Source of the DNA: Deltaproteobacteria bacterium | Lineage (GTDB): Bacteria > Desulfobacterota > Desulfuromonadia > Geobacterales > Pseudopelobacteraceae | Direction of reading: 5' to 3' | Length of the DNA stretch: 64,000 nt | NCBI GenBank assembly: GCA_021778115.1 | Contig: JAJYCS010000002.1 | Location: 22,230-86,229, forward strand | Part shown: piece by piece, positions 18,663 to 28,779 of the stretch | How positions within the stretch are numbered: position 1 is the first letter of the stretch | Layout of the letters: every line of letters begins with the position of its first letter | Program-made: the position numbers and the translations under genes | Notes under the pieces: model-generated | What the model was told of the DNA's origin: nothing | The model's database searches: none | Seen by the model: the letters and a program-made list of their open reading frames with translations, nothing else

Positions 18663-20525
18663 ATGCATACCATCGATGCTCTGCTGCGAGAAGCCTGCAG
18701 AATGCACAGCGACAAGCCCGCCCTGCGCCACAAGGTCTCCGGGGTCTGGCGGGAGATGACCTACGGCGGGCTCTGGGCACTGTCGGATCGGATCGCCGCC
18801 GGGCTGATCCGCAGCGGTTTCAGGGCCGGCGACCATGCCGCCCTGCTGGCCCCTTCCAGCCCCAACTGGATGGCCACGTATCTCGGCATTCTCAAGGCAG
18901 GCGGGGTGGTGGTGCCGGTGGACAAGGAGCTGAAGCGGGCAGAGCTGCGGCATATCTTGAGTGACTGTGATGCCCGGGTCCTCTTTACCGATTCCCAGTG
19001 TCTGGAGATGCTCCTGGAGATTATCCCGGAGATACCCCACCTGGAGCAGTGCATCCTGATCGCCGGCACCGTGCGCAGCGGGGGGGATCAGCACCTTGTC
19101 CGCACCATTGAAGCGCTGCTTGACGAGTGGCGAGGTCTGGTGGCCGACCTGGCGCTGCCGGCCGAGCGGGTCGTCCGATTGGAGTCACTGGCCGGGCAGG
19201 CCCACCGCCTGCTGGCCGCATCTGCTACCGTCGGCGGCGAACAGAAGGAGATTGCCAATCCGTTTGCGCCGGTCGAGGCTATCAGGGCCCGCCTGATCAG
19301 AGAGGGGCGGCTGCAGGACCTTGCCTCCTTCTGTCATGATGCGCCGCTGCCGGAGCGTTTGCGCAGGCCGCAGGATACGGCGGTCATCCTGTACACCTCC
19401 GGCACCACCGGCCGCTCCAAGGGGGCGATGCTGTCCCATGCCGGTATCGTTGCCAATATACAGGCTGCGATCCGTCATCTGGAGTTGACCAGCGCCATCT
19501 CCACCCTCTCCTTTCTGCCGATCAACCATGTCTTCGAGCAGGTCTGCGGGGTGCTGCTGCCGCTCTCCATGGGGGGGACGGTCACCTTCTGTGAATCACT
19601 GAAAAAACTTGGGGAGAACCTGGCCGAGGTAAAGCCCAACTTCTTTCTCGCCGTGCCGGCGGTCTACCGGGTGCTGCTGGACCGGATCATGAAAAACATC
19701 GGCGCGAAGCGGCTGTCGCAGCTCCTGTTCTCCTTCTCGCTCACCCGCCCGTTGGTAACGGCCAAGATCCGCCAGACCTTCGGCTCCGGCACGGTCTTCG
19801 TCAGCGGCGGCGCTGCCCTCGATCCGGCCATTGTCCAGGGGATGACCCGTCTGGGGCTGATCATCTACCAGGGGTACGGCATTACGGAAACCTCACCGAT
19901 CATCAGCGCCGAACAGCCGTCGCTGCGCAAGCCGGGCAGCGTCGGCAGGGTCCTGACAGGGGTGCAGGTCCGTATCGACAGCCCCAACGAAGACGGCATC
20001 GGTGAGATCGTGGTCAACGGCCCCAATGTGATGCAGGGGTACTATAAAAACCCGGCGGCAACGGCCGAGGTGCTGATCAACGGCTGGTACCGCACCGGTG
20101 ACCTGGGCCATCTTGATAGTCAGGGGGTACTCAGCATCTGCGGCCGGGTCAAGAATCTGATCGTCACCCCCAACGGCAAGAACGTCTATCCTGAAGAGGT
20201 AGAGAACGAACTGCTCAAGTCACCCTACATCGCCGAGGTGATGGTCTACGGACACCGGGTCGGGCCGACTGCGGAGGAGGTACACGCCGTGATCTATCCC
20301 TGCCAGGAGGCCTTGGATCAGTACTGCCGGGAGGCAGGCAAGGGGCCGCTCAACGAGGCAGACGTGGAGCGGCTGCTGCGGGCAGAGGTGCTGCAGGCGT
20401 GCAACGGGCTGGCGGACTACAAACGGATACGGAGATTCACCCTTCGAGAAGATGAGTTCCCCAAGACCACTACCCGCAAGATCAAACGCTATGCCGTGGA
20501 GGCCAGCATCTCGACGCGGGAGTGA
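18663..20525 (+). CDS. AMP-dependent long-chain acyl-CoA synthetase
   Basis: Adenylate-forming enzyme of 620 residues that activates a carboxylic acid, most likely a long-chain fatty acid, to acyl-CoA. Core motifs: P-loop-like AVILYTSGTTGRSKGAML (about 240), A5 YQGYGITETSPII (about 405), A7 YRTGDLGHLDSQGVL and A8 GRVKNLIVTPNGKNVYPEEVE, and the A10 lysine region TTTRKIKRYAVE. The start at 18663 has GAGGGG nine bases upstream. An unusual insertion of about 50 residues between the N-terminal substrate region and the P-loop (residues about 170-230) is seen. The 3' end overlaps the convergent radical SAM gene by 37 bases. Substrate chain length cannot be read from the sequence. Confidence 0.88.
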   Translation: MHTIDALLREACRMHSDKPALRHKVSGVWREMTYGGLWALSDRIAAGLIRSGFRAGDHAALLAPSSPNWMATYLGILKAGGVVVPVDKELKRAELRHILSDCDARVLFTDSQCLEMLLEIIPEIPHLEQCILIAGTVRSGGDQHLVRTIEALLDEWRGLVADLALPAERVVRLESLAGQAHRLLAASATVGGEQKEIANPFAPVEAIRARLIREGRLQDLASFCHDAPLPERLRRPQDTAVILYTSGTTGRSKGAMLSHAGIVANIQAAIRHLELTSAISTLSFLPINHVFEQVCGVLLPLSMGGTVTFCESLKKLGENLAEVKPNFFLAVPAVYRVLLDRIMKNIGAKRLSQLLFSFSLTRPLVTAKIRQTFGSGTVFVSGGAALDPAIVQGMTRLGLIIYQGYGITETSPIISAEQPSLRKPGSVGRVLTGVQVRIDSPNEDGIGEIVVNGPNVMQGYYKNPAATAEVLINGWYRTGDLGHLDSQGVLSICGRVKNLIVTPNGKNVYPEEVENELLKSPYIAEVMVYGHRVGPTAEEVHAVIYPCQEALDQYCREAGKGPLNEADVERLLRAEVLQACNGLADYKRIRRFTLREDEFPKTTTRKIKRYAVEASISTRE

Positions 20526-21484
20526 GCGGTCGCAGCAGGTTCCGGCAGGTGGCAGCCCTGATGGCTGTCACGGCGTTTCAGTTCGTTCAGCACAGCATAC
20601 CACATCTGGTTGTTCTTCAAATCCCATTGCGGGGCCACCCGGATCTCCAACGGAGATGAGCCGTAGAGGCGCTGCACGCTGATGCGGGGCGCCAGCCGCT
20701 CCAGAAAGTCGGCGGCGGTGGTGATGTACTGCTTCAGGGTGAGGGGGGTGAACGCGCCGCGGCGGTACATGGCGGCCAGTTCGGTCCCCTCCACGGCGTG
20801 CAGCTGGTGCAGCTTGACTGAGGTGATGCCGGGCAGTCCGTTCAGCAGGTCGGCGCTTTTCAGAAACTCCTGCGGTTGTTCGCCCGGGAAGCCGTAGATC
20901 AGGTGGCCGCAGATGTCGAGGCCGCGATTGCCAGCCCGGTTGACGGCAGCAATAAAATCATGCAGCGAATGCCCTCGGTTAATCCGTTCCAGGATATGGT
21001 CGTCGATCGACTGCAACCCCAGTTCCAGGCAGACGTAACGCTTTTGGGCGATCCGCGTTAACAGCTCCAGCGCCGCGTCGGTCAGGCAGTCGGGCCGGGT
21101 GCCGACCGAGATCCCCAGTACATCCGGCAGCGCCAGGGCGCGCGAATACAGATCCTCCAGTTGTGCCACCGCGGCATAGGTATTGGTGTACTTCTGAAAG
21201 TAGACGATGAACTTTTCTGAGCCCAGCCGTCTGCGGTGGTAGGCCATGCCGGCCGTCAGCTGCTCTTCCAGGTCGATCTCGGACAGGGTGCCGCGGGGGG
21301 AGAAGGAGACGTTGTTGCAGTAGATGCAGCCGCCGGTCCCCTTGCTGCCATCACGGTTGGGGCAGGTGAAACCGGCGTCTACGTTGACCTTACTGACCCG
21401 GCAGCCGAAGCGACGGCGCAGGTAGTGGCCGTAGGAGTTGATCCGCAGCTCAGGATGGATATGTGCAGATGAAAACGACAACAT
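20489..21484 (-). CDS. YhcC-type radical SAM protein (TIGR01212)
   Basis: Radical SAM protein of 331 residues. The cluster motif is the family-specific CPNRDGSKGTGGCIYC near residues 40-55, with the wide spacing typical of the YhcC/TIGR01212 group instead of CxxxCxxC. Other conserved parts: FQKYTNTYA, GISVGTRPDCL, CLELGLQSIDD, INRGHSL and HLIYGFPGE. The C-terminal region (YGSSPLEIRVAPQWDLKNN) is also standard. The substrate of the family is not established. Stands as a single gene upstream of which is thiE on the same strand, 13 bases apart. Confidence 0.9.
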   Translation of the reverse strand: MLSFSSAHIHPELRINSYGHYLRRRFGCRVSKVNVDAGFTCPNRDGSKGTGGCIYCNNVSFSPRGTLSEIDLEEQLTAGMAYHRRRLGSEKFIVYFQKYTNTYAAVAQLEDLYSRALALPDVLGISVGTRPDCLTDAALELLTRIAQKRYVCLELGLQSIDDHILERINRGHSLHDFIAAVNRAGNRGLDICGHLIYGFPGEQPQEFLKSADLLNGLPGITSVKLHQLHAVEGTELAAMYRRGAFTPLTLKQYITTAADFLERLAPRISVQRLYGSSPLEIRVAPQWDLKNNQMWYAVLNELKRRDSHQGCHLPEPAATAHSRVEMLASTA

Positions 21485-21497
21485 TGCAAGCCTTTTG

Positions 21498-22112
21498 TTA
21501 GTGCAGCCCCCGGCGGATCGCCTCGGCAGCGGCAGCCGGGTCGGCGGCGGCCAGGATGTCCGAGATCAGCGCCACCCGGCGGCAGCCGGTGGCGGTAACC
21601 TGGTCCAGGGTGGCCTGTTTGACCCCCCCCAGGGCGAAGACCGGGCCGTGCAGCCGGGCGCAGGCTTCTGCCAGGGGGGTAAGTCCAACTGGCTCGCCGT
21701 AGGCGGCCTTGGACGGGGTGGGGAAGACCGGTCCGAAGGTGACGAAATCGGCCCCCTTGGCCAGGGCTGCGGCCGCCTCCCCTGTGGCATGGCTGGAGTA
21801 TCCGATCAAGAGGTCCGGCGCGATGCGGCGGGCCGCGGTGACCGGCAGGGAGCTTTTCCCCAGGTGGACGCCGTCGGCCTCCACCGCCAGGGCCACGTCG
21901 ATCCGCTCGTTGATGAACAGCCGGGCGTCAAAGCGGGCGGTCAACGCCCGTAGTTCCCAGGCCAGGTCGTACAGCTCGGCCGTGGTTAATGCTTTTTCCC
22001 GCAGCTGCACCGCCCGTACCCCGCCGGAAAGGGCCGCCTCAACCACCTCCACGAGCGGTCTGCCGGCGGTCTGATGGCGGTCGGTGATCAGGTAGAGCGA
22101 GAAGTCGATCAC
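21498..22112 (-). CDS. thiE: Thiamine-phosphate synthase
   Basis: TIM-barrel enzyme of 204 residues that couples HMP-PP with thiazole phosphate to give thiamine phosphate. Motifs: YLITDR near the start, VQLREK (about 35), [23 protein letters not shown] (Asp and pyrophosphate-binding loop) and GPVFPTPSK (about 130). The C-terminal GG near FALGGV closes the barrel. Last gene of thiSGE; its ATG overlaps the thiG stop (ATGA). Under the TPP riboswitch at the head of the operon. Confidence 0.95.
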   Translation of the reverse strand: MIDFSLYLITDRHQTAGRPLVEVVEAALSGGVRAVQLREKALTTAELYDLAWELRALTARFDARLFINERIDVALAVEADGVHLGKSSLPVTAARRIAPDLLIGYSSHATGEAAAALAKGADFVTFGPVFPTPSKAAYGEPVGLTPLAEACARLHGPVFALGGVKQATLDQVTATGCRRVALISDILAAADPAAAAEAIRRGLH

Positions 22113-22888
22113 GACCCGATCAGGTCGGTCAGCGGGCTCGATGCAGTGGCATATAGTTTCTTGGGTATCCGTCCGGCCTCGTAGGCCAGCCGTCCCGCCT
22201 CCACACCCAGCCGCATGGCCCTGGCCATGGCCACCGGGTCCTTGGCGCCGGCGATGGCGGTGTTCATCAGGATGCCGTCGCAGCCCAGCTCCATGGCAAC
22301 GGCGGCATCTGAGGCGGTACCGACGCCGGCGTCCACGATCACCGGCACCTTGACCGCCTCCATGATCAGCTTGATGTTGTAGGGGTTGCGGATGCCGAGG
22401 CCGCTGCCGATCGGTGCCGCCAGCGGCATCACCGCGGCGCAGCCCAACTGCTCCAGCTTTTTGCAGAGGATCACGTCGTCGCTGCAGTAGGGCAGTACGG
22501 TGAAGCCTTCGGCAACCAGGACCTTGGCCGCCTTGAGGGTCTCTTCGTTATCGGGGAAAAGCGTCTTCTCATCTCCCAGCACCTCCAGCTTGACCATATC
22601 GGAGATGCCAGCCTCGCGGGCCAGTCGGCAGGTGCGGATGGCCTCATCGGCGCTGTAGCAGCCTGCGGTGTTGGGCAGGAGGGCGTATTTTTTCGGGTCG
22701 ATGTAGTCCAGCATGCAGCCCTTGCCCATCTCGGCAAGATTGACCCGCCGCACCGCCACGGTGATGATCTCGGCCCCGGAGGCCTCCAGCGCCGCCACCA
22801 TCTGCTCGTTGGAGGCGTACTTGCCGGTGCCCACCATCAGTCGGGAGTTGAATTCTCTGCCTGCAATCGTCAGTCTACCCTGTGCCAT
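22109..22888 (-). CDS. thiG: Thiazole synthase
   Basis: Makes the thiazole phosphate ring from deoxyxylulose phosphate, dehydroglycine and ThiS thiocarboxylate. 259 residues, full length. The family start [12 protein letters not shown], the segment [16 protein letters not shown] with the Schiff-base Lys, VLPYCSDD and [36 protein letters not shown] phosphate-binding end are all seen. One base separates it from thiS and its stop overlaps thiE. Dehydroglycine supply (ThiH or ThiO) is not encoded in this window. Confidence 0.96.
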   Translation of the reverse strand: MAQGRLTIAGREFNSRLMVGTGKYASNEQMVAALEASGAEIITVAVRRVNLAEMGKGCMLDYIDPKKYALLPNTAGCYSADEAIRTCRLAREAGISDMVKLEVLGDEKTLFPDNEETLKAAKVLVAEGFTVLPYCSDDVILCKKLEQLGCAAVMPLAAPIGSGLGIRNPYNIKLIMEAVKVPVIVDAGVGTASDAAVAMELGCDGILMNTAIAGAKDPVAMARAMRLGVEAGRLAYEAGRIPKKLYATASSPLTDLIGS

Positions 22889-22889
22889 G

Positions 22890-23090
22890 TTACCCTCCTC
22901 CTACAAAGTGTACGATCTCGATCCTGTCCCCGTCCTGCAGGGTCCGCTCGGCGTAGGTCGCCTTGGGTGCGATCTCCAGGTTGATCTCCACTGCCACCCG
23001 GGTTAGCGGAATCTGCACTTCCTCCAGCAGTTGTTTGACGGTGGTGCTGTCGGCCACCTGATGGGGTTCGCCGTTTACCGTGATGTTCAT
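22890..23090 (-). CDS. thiS: Sulfur carrier protein ThiS
   Basis: Ubiquitin-like sulfur carrier, 66 residues, which donates sulfur for the thiazole ring after activation of its C-terminal Gly-Gly. Starts [12 protein letters not shown] and ends IVHFVGGG, with the needed terminal glycines. The ATG at 23090 has AGGAGG six bases upstream. First gene of thiSGE; the leader holds a TPP riboswitch and a terminator. Confidence 0.95.
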   Translation of the reverse strand: MNITVNGEPHQVADSTTVKQLLEEVQIPLTRVAVEINLEIAPKATYAERTLQDGDRIEIVHFVGGG

Positions 23091-23107
23091 GTCTGCCTCC
23101 TGCAACG

Positions 23108-23131
23108 AAAAAGCCGCCTGGGTAGGGCGGC
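23108..23131 (-). terminator. Leader terminator between TPP riboswitch and thiS
   Basis: Minus-strand GCCGCC/GGCGGC stem (23131-23126 with 23118-23113), 7-base loop, followed by TTTTT. It lies just after the riboswitch and before the thiS ribosome site, so TPP binding most likely controls transcription termination here rather than translation. Confidence 0.75.
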
Positions 23132-23159
23132 GGCGATTCGGTGAGGTTCTTAAAATCGG

Positions 23160-23245
23160 CCGCTTCCCTCCGCCGGTATTACCCGGATCAGGTTCCAAGG
23201 GTCGCAGCGGCAAGGCTGCTCTCAGTCGAAACTCCCCTAGCGAAC
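23160..23245 (-). ncRNA. TPP riboswitch (THI element)
   Basis: On the minus strand the leader carries the hallmark parts of the THI element: GGGGAG, CTGAGA, and then GAACCTGATCCGGGTAATAC followed by CGGCGGAGGG. These match the conserved pyrimidine-sensor (CTGAGA) and pyrophosphate-sensor (GATC..GG.TAATACC.GCG.AGGGA) helices. Located 70 bases upstream of thiS. Thiamine pyrophosphate binding should reduce expression of thiSGE. Confidence 0.95.
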
Positions 23246-23385
23246 GCGTATGAAAATGTATATGGTTACTGAAGCCTAGAGGATTCAGGGGGATAAGTCA
23301 ACGGGATTTTCCCTCCTTCATTTTCTCCCCTGACGTCGGCCGTGTGGTATCATTTTCCGCGTGCTGCTGCGAAACGGCGACGCTC

Positions 23386-23426
23386 TGGTATACTGAAAAA
23401 ATGTCTGCTGGTGACAACCGGCAGAC
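23386..23426 (+). promoter_or_regulatory. Extended -10 promoter and 5' hairpin before the PilZ gene
   Basis: TGGTATACT (23386-23394) is an extended -10 element. Starting at 23403, near the predicted transcription start, a 10-bp stem (23403-23412 with 23417-23426, one G-U pair) closes a GACA loop. The hairpin ends 13 bases before the PilZ start and could protect the 5' end or affect translation. No -35 is seen. Confidence 0.4.
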
Positions 23427-23439
23427 GAGGGGGTGGAGC

Positions 23440-23844
23440 ATGGCGGATAAGCGGGACGTACAGCGGAGCCGAAAGCGGGTCGCGATACGGTTTGGCGTTG
23501 GCGGGGACCTGCAGCGCCGGGCCTTCAGTGAGGACCTTTCACCCCTGGGGATGTTCATCAAGACCGCCAATGTCAGCAACCCGAACACCGTGCTCAGGAT
23601 AGAGCTGCTGCATGACGATCAGGTCATCAGCCTTGATGCCAGGGTGATGTGGGCCAAACGGGTGCCGCAGAACCTGTTCCATCTGGTGAAAAAGGGGGGG
23701 ATGGGGGTGCGGATCATCCGGTTTCACAGCGGCCGGGAGCAGTATCTCGCCCTGTGCGCCCCCCCACTGCAGCTGTCCGGGATGGCGCCCCTCCCCCCTG
23801 ATCAAGATGGCCGGCTGCTGGAGCCGGAGACGCTACGGTGCTAA
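23440..23844 (+). CDS. PilZ-domain protein
   Basis: Single PilZ domain of 134 residues, a likely cyclic-di-GMP effector. The first motif RSRKRVAIRF (RxxxR type) is at about 8-17 and the second, EDLSPLGMFI (D/NxSxxG type), at about 31-40. The remaining beta barrel is seen in VISLDARVMWAKR and GMGVRIIRF. GAGGGGG lies about seven bases before the ATG at 23440. It precedes the flagellar flbD-motA-motB set on the same strand, which suggests a role in motility, but a 140-base gap with its own promoter separates them. Confidence 0.85.
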   Translation: MADKRDVQRSRKRVAIRFGVGGDLQRRAFSEDLSPLGMFIKTANVSNPNTVLRIELLHDDQVISLDARVMWAKRVPQNLFHLVKKGGMGVRIIRFHSGREQYLALCAPPLQLSGMAPLPPDQDGRLLEPETLRC

Positions 23845-23931
23845 ACCAAAAATATATACGCATTACATATTGTTATCCGATACCAGGGGCGTCTGCAATC
23901 GCCCCTCCAGCGCCGTCGGTGGCGAAAAAAC

Positions 23932-23959
23932 TTGACCTTATCTAGTTGTTTGATATTTT
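23932..23959 (+). promoter_or_regulatory. Sigma-70-like promoter of flbD-motAB
   Basis: TTGACC (23932-23937), 16-base spacer, TATTTT (23954-23959). Predicted start near 23966, about 20 bases before the flbD ATG. No sigma-28 or sigma-54 consensus was found here. Confidence 0.4.
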
Positions 23960-23985
23960 TGACGAAAAACTTGTTGAGGGACCCC

Positions 23986-24282
23986 ATGATCCTGGTAACC
24001 CGCCTGGACCGTCAGGTGATGCTCCTGAATCCTGATCTGATTGTGACGATTGAGGAGACGCCCGATACGGTGGTCACGCTGACCAACGGCCATCACCTGC
24101 TGGTACGGGAGCGGGGGCAGGTGCTGCTGAATAGGATTGTGGCCTATCACACCATCGTATTGCGCCGGGCCGGCAGCCGTCATGCCGGCCGTAAATATCT
24201 GGAACGCAGGCGACTCGGCCAGTTTCGGAACCGGTTGGCGCCACCGGCGCACGAGCGCCCATCTCATCATCAGGATAACTAA
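23986..24282 (+). CDS. flbD: Flagellar protein FlbD
   Basis: Small FlbD-family (PF06289) protein of 98 residues, usually encoded next to motA/motB. The core of about 60 residues is clear: MILVTRLDRQVMLLNPDLI, then IEETPDTVVTLTNGHHLLV and a C-terminal helix ending IVAYHTIVLRR. The tail of about 40 extra basic, low-complexity residues (RRAGSRHAGRK...HHQDN) is unusual for the family. Start at 23986 has GAGGG five bases upstream. Three bases separate it from motA. Confidence 0.85.
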   Translation: MILVTRLDRQVMLLNPDLIVTIEETPDTVVTLTNGHHLLVRERGQVLLNRIVAYHTIVLRRAGSRHAGRKYLERRRLGQFRNRLAPPAHERPSHHQDN

Positions 24283-24285
24283 TCA

Positions 24286-25032
24286 ATGGATCTGGCAACC
24301 ATTATAGGTCTCGTACTCGGCTTCGGTGCGGTCTTTGGCGGCTCGGTGCTGGAAGGGGTGCATATCGGCGCTCTGATCTCCCCCACCTCGGCCTTGATCG
24401 TGTTGGGGGGGACCTTCGGCGCGACCTTTGTTTCCTTTCCGTTGCCGGCGGTCATCAAGGCGTTCAAGGATGTGGTCATCGCCTTTCTCCCCCCGAAGAT
24501 GGACCCTGAGGCGGTGGTGAAGGATATCATCGGGTATGCCACCAAGGCCCGCCGCAACGGCCTGATCTCCCTTGAGCAGGAGGCCCAGAACGCTAAGGAT
24601 CCCTTTATCAAGAAGGGGATATCCCTGGTGGTGGACGGCATCGATCCCCAGAAGCTGCGGGAGACCCTGGAGGCCGAGATCATGACCTATGAGGATCACC
24701 AGAAGCATTCGGCCGAATTCTTTGAAGCCGCCGGCGGGTACTCCCCCACCATCGGCATCATCGGCGCCGTACTGGGGTTGATCCACGTCATGAGCAACCT
24801 GGCCGACACCTCCAAGCTGGGAGCCGGCATCGCCGCCGCCTTTGTGGCCACCATCTACGGCCTGATGACCGCAAACATCATCTGTATCCCGATCGGTACC
24901 AAGATCAAGATCCGGATGAAGGAGGAAGTGATGCGGAGGGTGATGATTCTGGAAGGGTTGATCGCCATTCAGAACGGTGAGAACCCCCACTTCATCGAGC
25001 AGAAGCTCAAGGCCTTTGCCGGTGAGCACTAG
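24286..25032 (+). CDS. motA: Flagellar motor protein MotA
   Basis: Inner-membrane stator subunit, 248 residues, forming with MotB the ion channel that drives flagellar rotation. Four hydrophobic helices are visible, at about 1-22, 30-50, 145-165 and 178-200 (TIGIIGAVLGLIHVM). The cytoplasmic loop carries the family sequences PPKMDPEAVVKDIIGYA and ARRNGLISLEQEA with the charged residues that contact FliG. The C-terminus (EKLKAFAGEH-like) is normal. It is 9 bases ahead of motB. Confidence 0.95.
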   Translation: MDLATIIGLVLGFGAVFGGSVLEGVHIGALISPTSALIVLGGTFGATFVSFPLPAVIKAFKDVVIAFLPPKMDPEAVVKDIIGYATKARRNGLISLEQEAQNAKDPFIKKGISLVVDGIDPQKLRETLEAEIMTYEDHQKHSAEFFEAAGGYSPTIGIIGAVLGLIHVMSNLADTSKLGAGIAAAFVATIYGLMTANIICIPIGTKIKIRMKEEVMRRVMILEGLIAIQNGENPHFIEQKLKAFAGEH

Positions 25033-25041
25033 GAGCGGGCT

Positions 25042-25857
25042 GTGGCACTGAAGAAAGAGCCTGAAAAGCATCCGAACCACGAACGGTGGCTGGTCTCCTA
25101 CGGCGACTTCATCACCCTGCTGTTCGCCGTGTTTGTCACCATGTACGCCATGTCGCAGTCCGACAAGAAGAAGGTTGAGCAGGTTGCCGCCTCGCTGCGG
25201 GAGTCGTTCGGCTACTCCACCATGGCTTCTGCGGGCCAGAAAGGGGTTCTGGACTCCAAAGACCTGCGGCTGATCCCGGCGATCAAGCCGGAGATGGCGG
25301 TGGTCCCGATGACCAACAAGATGCCGCCGGCAGGCCCCAAGCAGGGGGGCAAGGAGAAGGGTGGCGGCAAGGGAAAGGCGAGCGAGCAGCAGTTTAAGCA
25401 GATCATGTCATCCATCGAGGCCTACCTGATCAAGCATAACGCCCAGGACAAGGTTTCGATGTCAATCACCCGCAGGGGACTGGTGGTAAGCCTGAAAGAG
25501 GCCGGATTCTTTGATTCCGGTTCTGCGGTCATCAGGCCCAGCGGCTATCCGGTGCTCAACACCATCATCGAGGCCATGACTCAGTACAGCAATCCGTTGC
25601 GGGTGGAAGGGCATACCGACAATGTGCCGATCAGCACCCGGCAGTTCCCTTCAAACTGGGAGTTGTCCGTGGGGAGGGCGGTGAACGTACTCCGTTACAT
25701 GGTCAAGAATTACGACATCGATCCGGCGACGGTATCCGCCACCGGTTACGGCCAGTACCGGCCGGTCGCCGATAACGGCACGCCCGAAGGGCGGGCAAAG
25801 AACCGCCGGGTCGATATCGTCCTCCTGTCCGGCAGCGATGCGCTGCAGGAACCGTGA
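25042..25857 (+). CDS. motB: Flagellar motor protein MotB
   Basis: Stator subunit of 271 residues that anchors MotA to peptidoglycan. Starts at a GTG with AGGAG six bases upstream. One membrane helix near 22-42 begins WLVSYGDFITLLFAVF and holds the proton-carrying Asp. A Lys/Gly-rich plug/linker follows, then an OmpA-type peptidoglycan-binding domain (about 140-265; VEGHTDNVPIS, NWELSVGRAVNVLRYM, NRRVDIVLL). It ends 5 bases before the end of a convergent rhodanese gene. Confidence 0.95.
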   Translation: MALKKEPEKHPNHERWLVSYGDFITLLFAVFVTMYAMSQSDKKKVEQVAASLRESFGYSTMASAGQKGVLDSKDLRLIPAIKPEMAVVPMTNKMPPAGPKQGGKEKGGGKGKASEQQFKQIMSSIEAYLIKHNAQDKVSMSITRRGLVVSLKEAGFFDSGSAVIRPSGYPVLNTIIEAMTQYSNPLRVEGHTDNVPISTRQFPSNWELSVGRAVNVLRYMVKNYDIDPATVSATGYGQYRPVADNGTPEGRAKNRRVDIVLLSGSDALQEP

Positions 25858-25862
25858 TCCCT

Positions 25863-26174
25863 CTACTTCTCCAGTGTCAGGCCGGCCCTGCGCCAGCCGG
25901 CCATATCACCATCCAGATAGCCGACCGCCAGGTAGCCCCGTTTGCGCAGTAGCTCACCAGCAAGCTGCGAGCGTCCTCCTGACTCACAGACCACCACCAG
26001 CGGGGCGCTGGTATCCCTGGGCAGCCCGCCGTTCAAGCGAAACATGAGCTTCCAGAGCGGTAGGTGCAGCGCGCCGGGGATATGCCCCATCCGGTATTCC
26101 ATGCCGCTGCGTACATCCACCACCAGGGGCGGCGTCTTCGATTTCAACTGTTTCTGTAATTCTTTCGGTTGCAT
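25863..26174 (-). CDS. Single-domain rhodanese-like protein
   Basis: Rhodanese-fold protein of 103 residues, cytoplasmic, probably a sulfurtransferase. The N-terminal VVDVRSGMEYRMGHIPGALHLPL is typical and the active-site loop is CESGGRS with the catalytic Cys near 63. Six bases downstream of ahcY on the same strand, so probably cotranscribed. Physiological acceptor unknown. Confidence 0.9.
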   Translation of the reverse strand: MQPKELQKQLKSKTPPLVVDVRSGMEYRMGHIPGALHLPLWKLMFRLNGGLPRDTSAPLVVVCESGGRSQLAGELLRKRGYLAVGYLDGDMAGWRRAGLTLEK

Positions 26175-26180
26175 ATAACC

Positions 26181-27572
<1,392 letters not shown>

Positions 27573-27628
27573 AAGTGACTCCTTTAGTCGGTTCAATGTA
27601 GTAGTAACTGTCTACTATGGAAGGGTCC

Positions 27629-27673
27629 AAAAAGCAAGCCGGGGTGCCCGCTTCTGGTGCGGATACCCCGGCT
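27629..27673 (-). terminator. Rho-independent terminator of the nitronate monooxygenase-like gene
   Basis: Minus-strand stem AGCCGGGGT/ACCCCGGCT (27673-27665 with 27645-27637) with an inner CCGC/GCGG stem, followed by TGCTTTTT. It begins about 20 bases after the stop codon at 27694. Confidence 0.85.
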
Positions 27674-27693
27674 GTCATATAGCTCTGTCTTCC

Positions 27694-28779
27694 TTACGCC
27701 GCCTCTTGCAGTTCCTGCTCAGCGCCGAACAGCTCGTCGAAGATGGCCTGCACGGTGGTGATCCGGTCGGCCTTCCAGGCGTTGGTGCCGCAGAACACCA
27801 GGCCGGTCTCCACATCGCCGCGCTGGGCCCGATCCAGGGCGGTAACGATGCAGAACCGTTCCCCGGATTCCTTGTAGGTGCACTTTTTCAGGCAGCCCAT
27901 CCGGCAGACGGTGTGGTGGTCCAGGTCGTACTGGCGGATTTTGGGGGTGCTGGTCAGGATGGCCCGGCCCGGCAGGCCGGCCGGCGACATCAGGAGACCG
28001 ATATCCTCCTTGGTGCAGTTCAGGTAGGCCTGCTTGAACTCCGGTGCCGCATCACACTCCTCGGTACAGACGAAACGGGAGGCCATCTGCACCCCATCGG
28101 CCCCTTCGGCCAGGGCATGCTCCAGGTCGGCCCGGTCCCAGATGCCGCCGGCGGCGATCACCGGGACGTCACTGTGGTACTCTTCCAGAAAAAACTGTTT
28201 GATGGCGCGGACGGTGGCGTACTGGTCATATTCGCCGGTGCCGATATGCTCAAGCTTCTCCCCCAGATGGCCGCCAGCGGTATCCGGGTCCTCCACCACC
28301 ACCGCGTCTGGCAGCCGGTGGTAGCGCTTTTCCCAAGTACGGGCGATCAGCTGGGCGGCCCGCAGTGACGAGGCGATCGGCACCAGGGCCACATCAGGGG
28401 CGTGTGCCGCCAGCTCGGGCAGCGAGAGCGGCAGGCCGGCCCCGCAGACCACCACCTGGGCTCCGGCCTCGATGGCGGCCTTGACCAGGGCCTCGTAGTC
28501 GGAGAGCGCCACCATCACGTTGACGCCGATCACGCCGTCCGGCGCAATGGCCCGGGCCTTCCTGATCTCGGTCTGAAAGGCCTGCACCTCGGCCTGGAAG
28601 TAGTTGGCGCCGGTGTAGTGGTCGCTGTTCAGGGCGATGCCGGCCGCCGCCACCAGTCCTATGCCGCCGGCCTTGGCCACATGGCCGGCCAGCCGGCCGC
28701 CGGAGATCCGCACCCCCATGCCGCCCTGAATCAGCGGGTACGGGACGGTATGGTTGCCCAATTTCAACGGTTTGATCAT
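27694..28779 (-). CDS. Nitronate monooxygenase-family flavoprotein
   Basis: FMN-binding TIM-barrel protein of 361 residues in the nitronate monooxygenase / FabK-like family. Seen are YPLIQGGMGVRISGGRLAG at the start, GVNVMVALSDYEALV, VVCGAGLPLSLPELA, EDPDTAGGHLGEK, VPVIAAGGIWDRADLEHALAEGADGVQMASRF (phosphate/FMN loop) and a Cys-containing segment CRMGCLKKCTYKE that is unusual for nitronate monooxygenase and common in a Desulfuromonadota/Clostridia subgroup. Start at 28779 (AGGAGG 11 bases ahead) chosen over a longer frame. Substrate unproven; the family name is generic. Confidence 0.82.
   Translation of the reverse strand: MIKPLKLGNHTVPYPLIQGGMGVRISGGRLAGHVAKAGGIGLVAAAGIALNSDHYTGANYFQAEVQAFQTEIRKARAIAPDGVIGVNVMVALSDYEALVKAAIEAGAQVVVCGAGLPLSLPELAAHAPDVALVPIASSLRAAQLIARTWEKRYHRLPDAVVVEDPDTAGGHLGEKLEHIGTGEYDQYATVRAIKQFFLEEYHSDVPVIAAGGIWDRADLEHALAEGADGVQMASRFVCTEECDAAPEFKQAYLNCTKEDIGLLMSPAGLPGRAILTSTPKIRQYDLDHHTVCRMGCLKKCTYKESGERFCIVTALDRAQRGDVETGLVFCGTNAWKADRITTVQAIFDELFGAEQELQEAA

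Noticed and set aside
23843..23882. Sigma-28 flagellar promoter (TAAA...CCGATA)
   Set aside because: The two parts are about 32 bases apart rather than the required spacing.
27573..27628. SAH riboswitch in front of ahcY
   Set aside because: Only about 55 bases lie between the upstream terminator and ahcY, too short, and the conserved SAH-switch core is not seen. The inverted repeat TAGTAG-N7-CTACTA at 27599-27617 is too short to assign.
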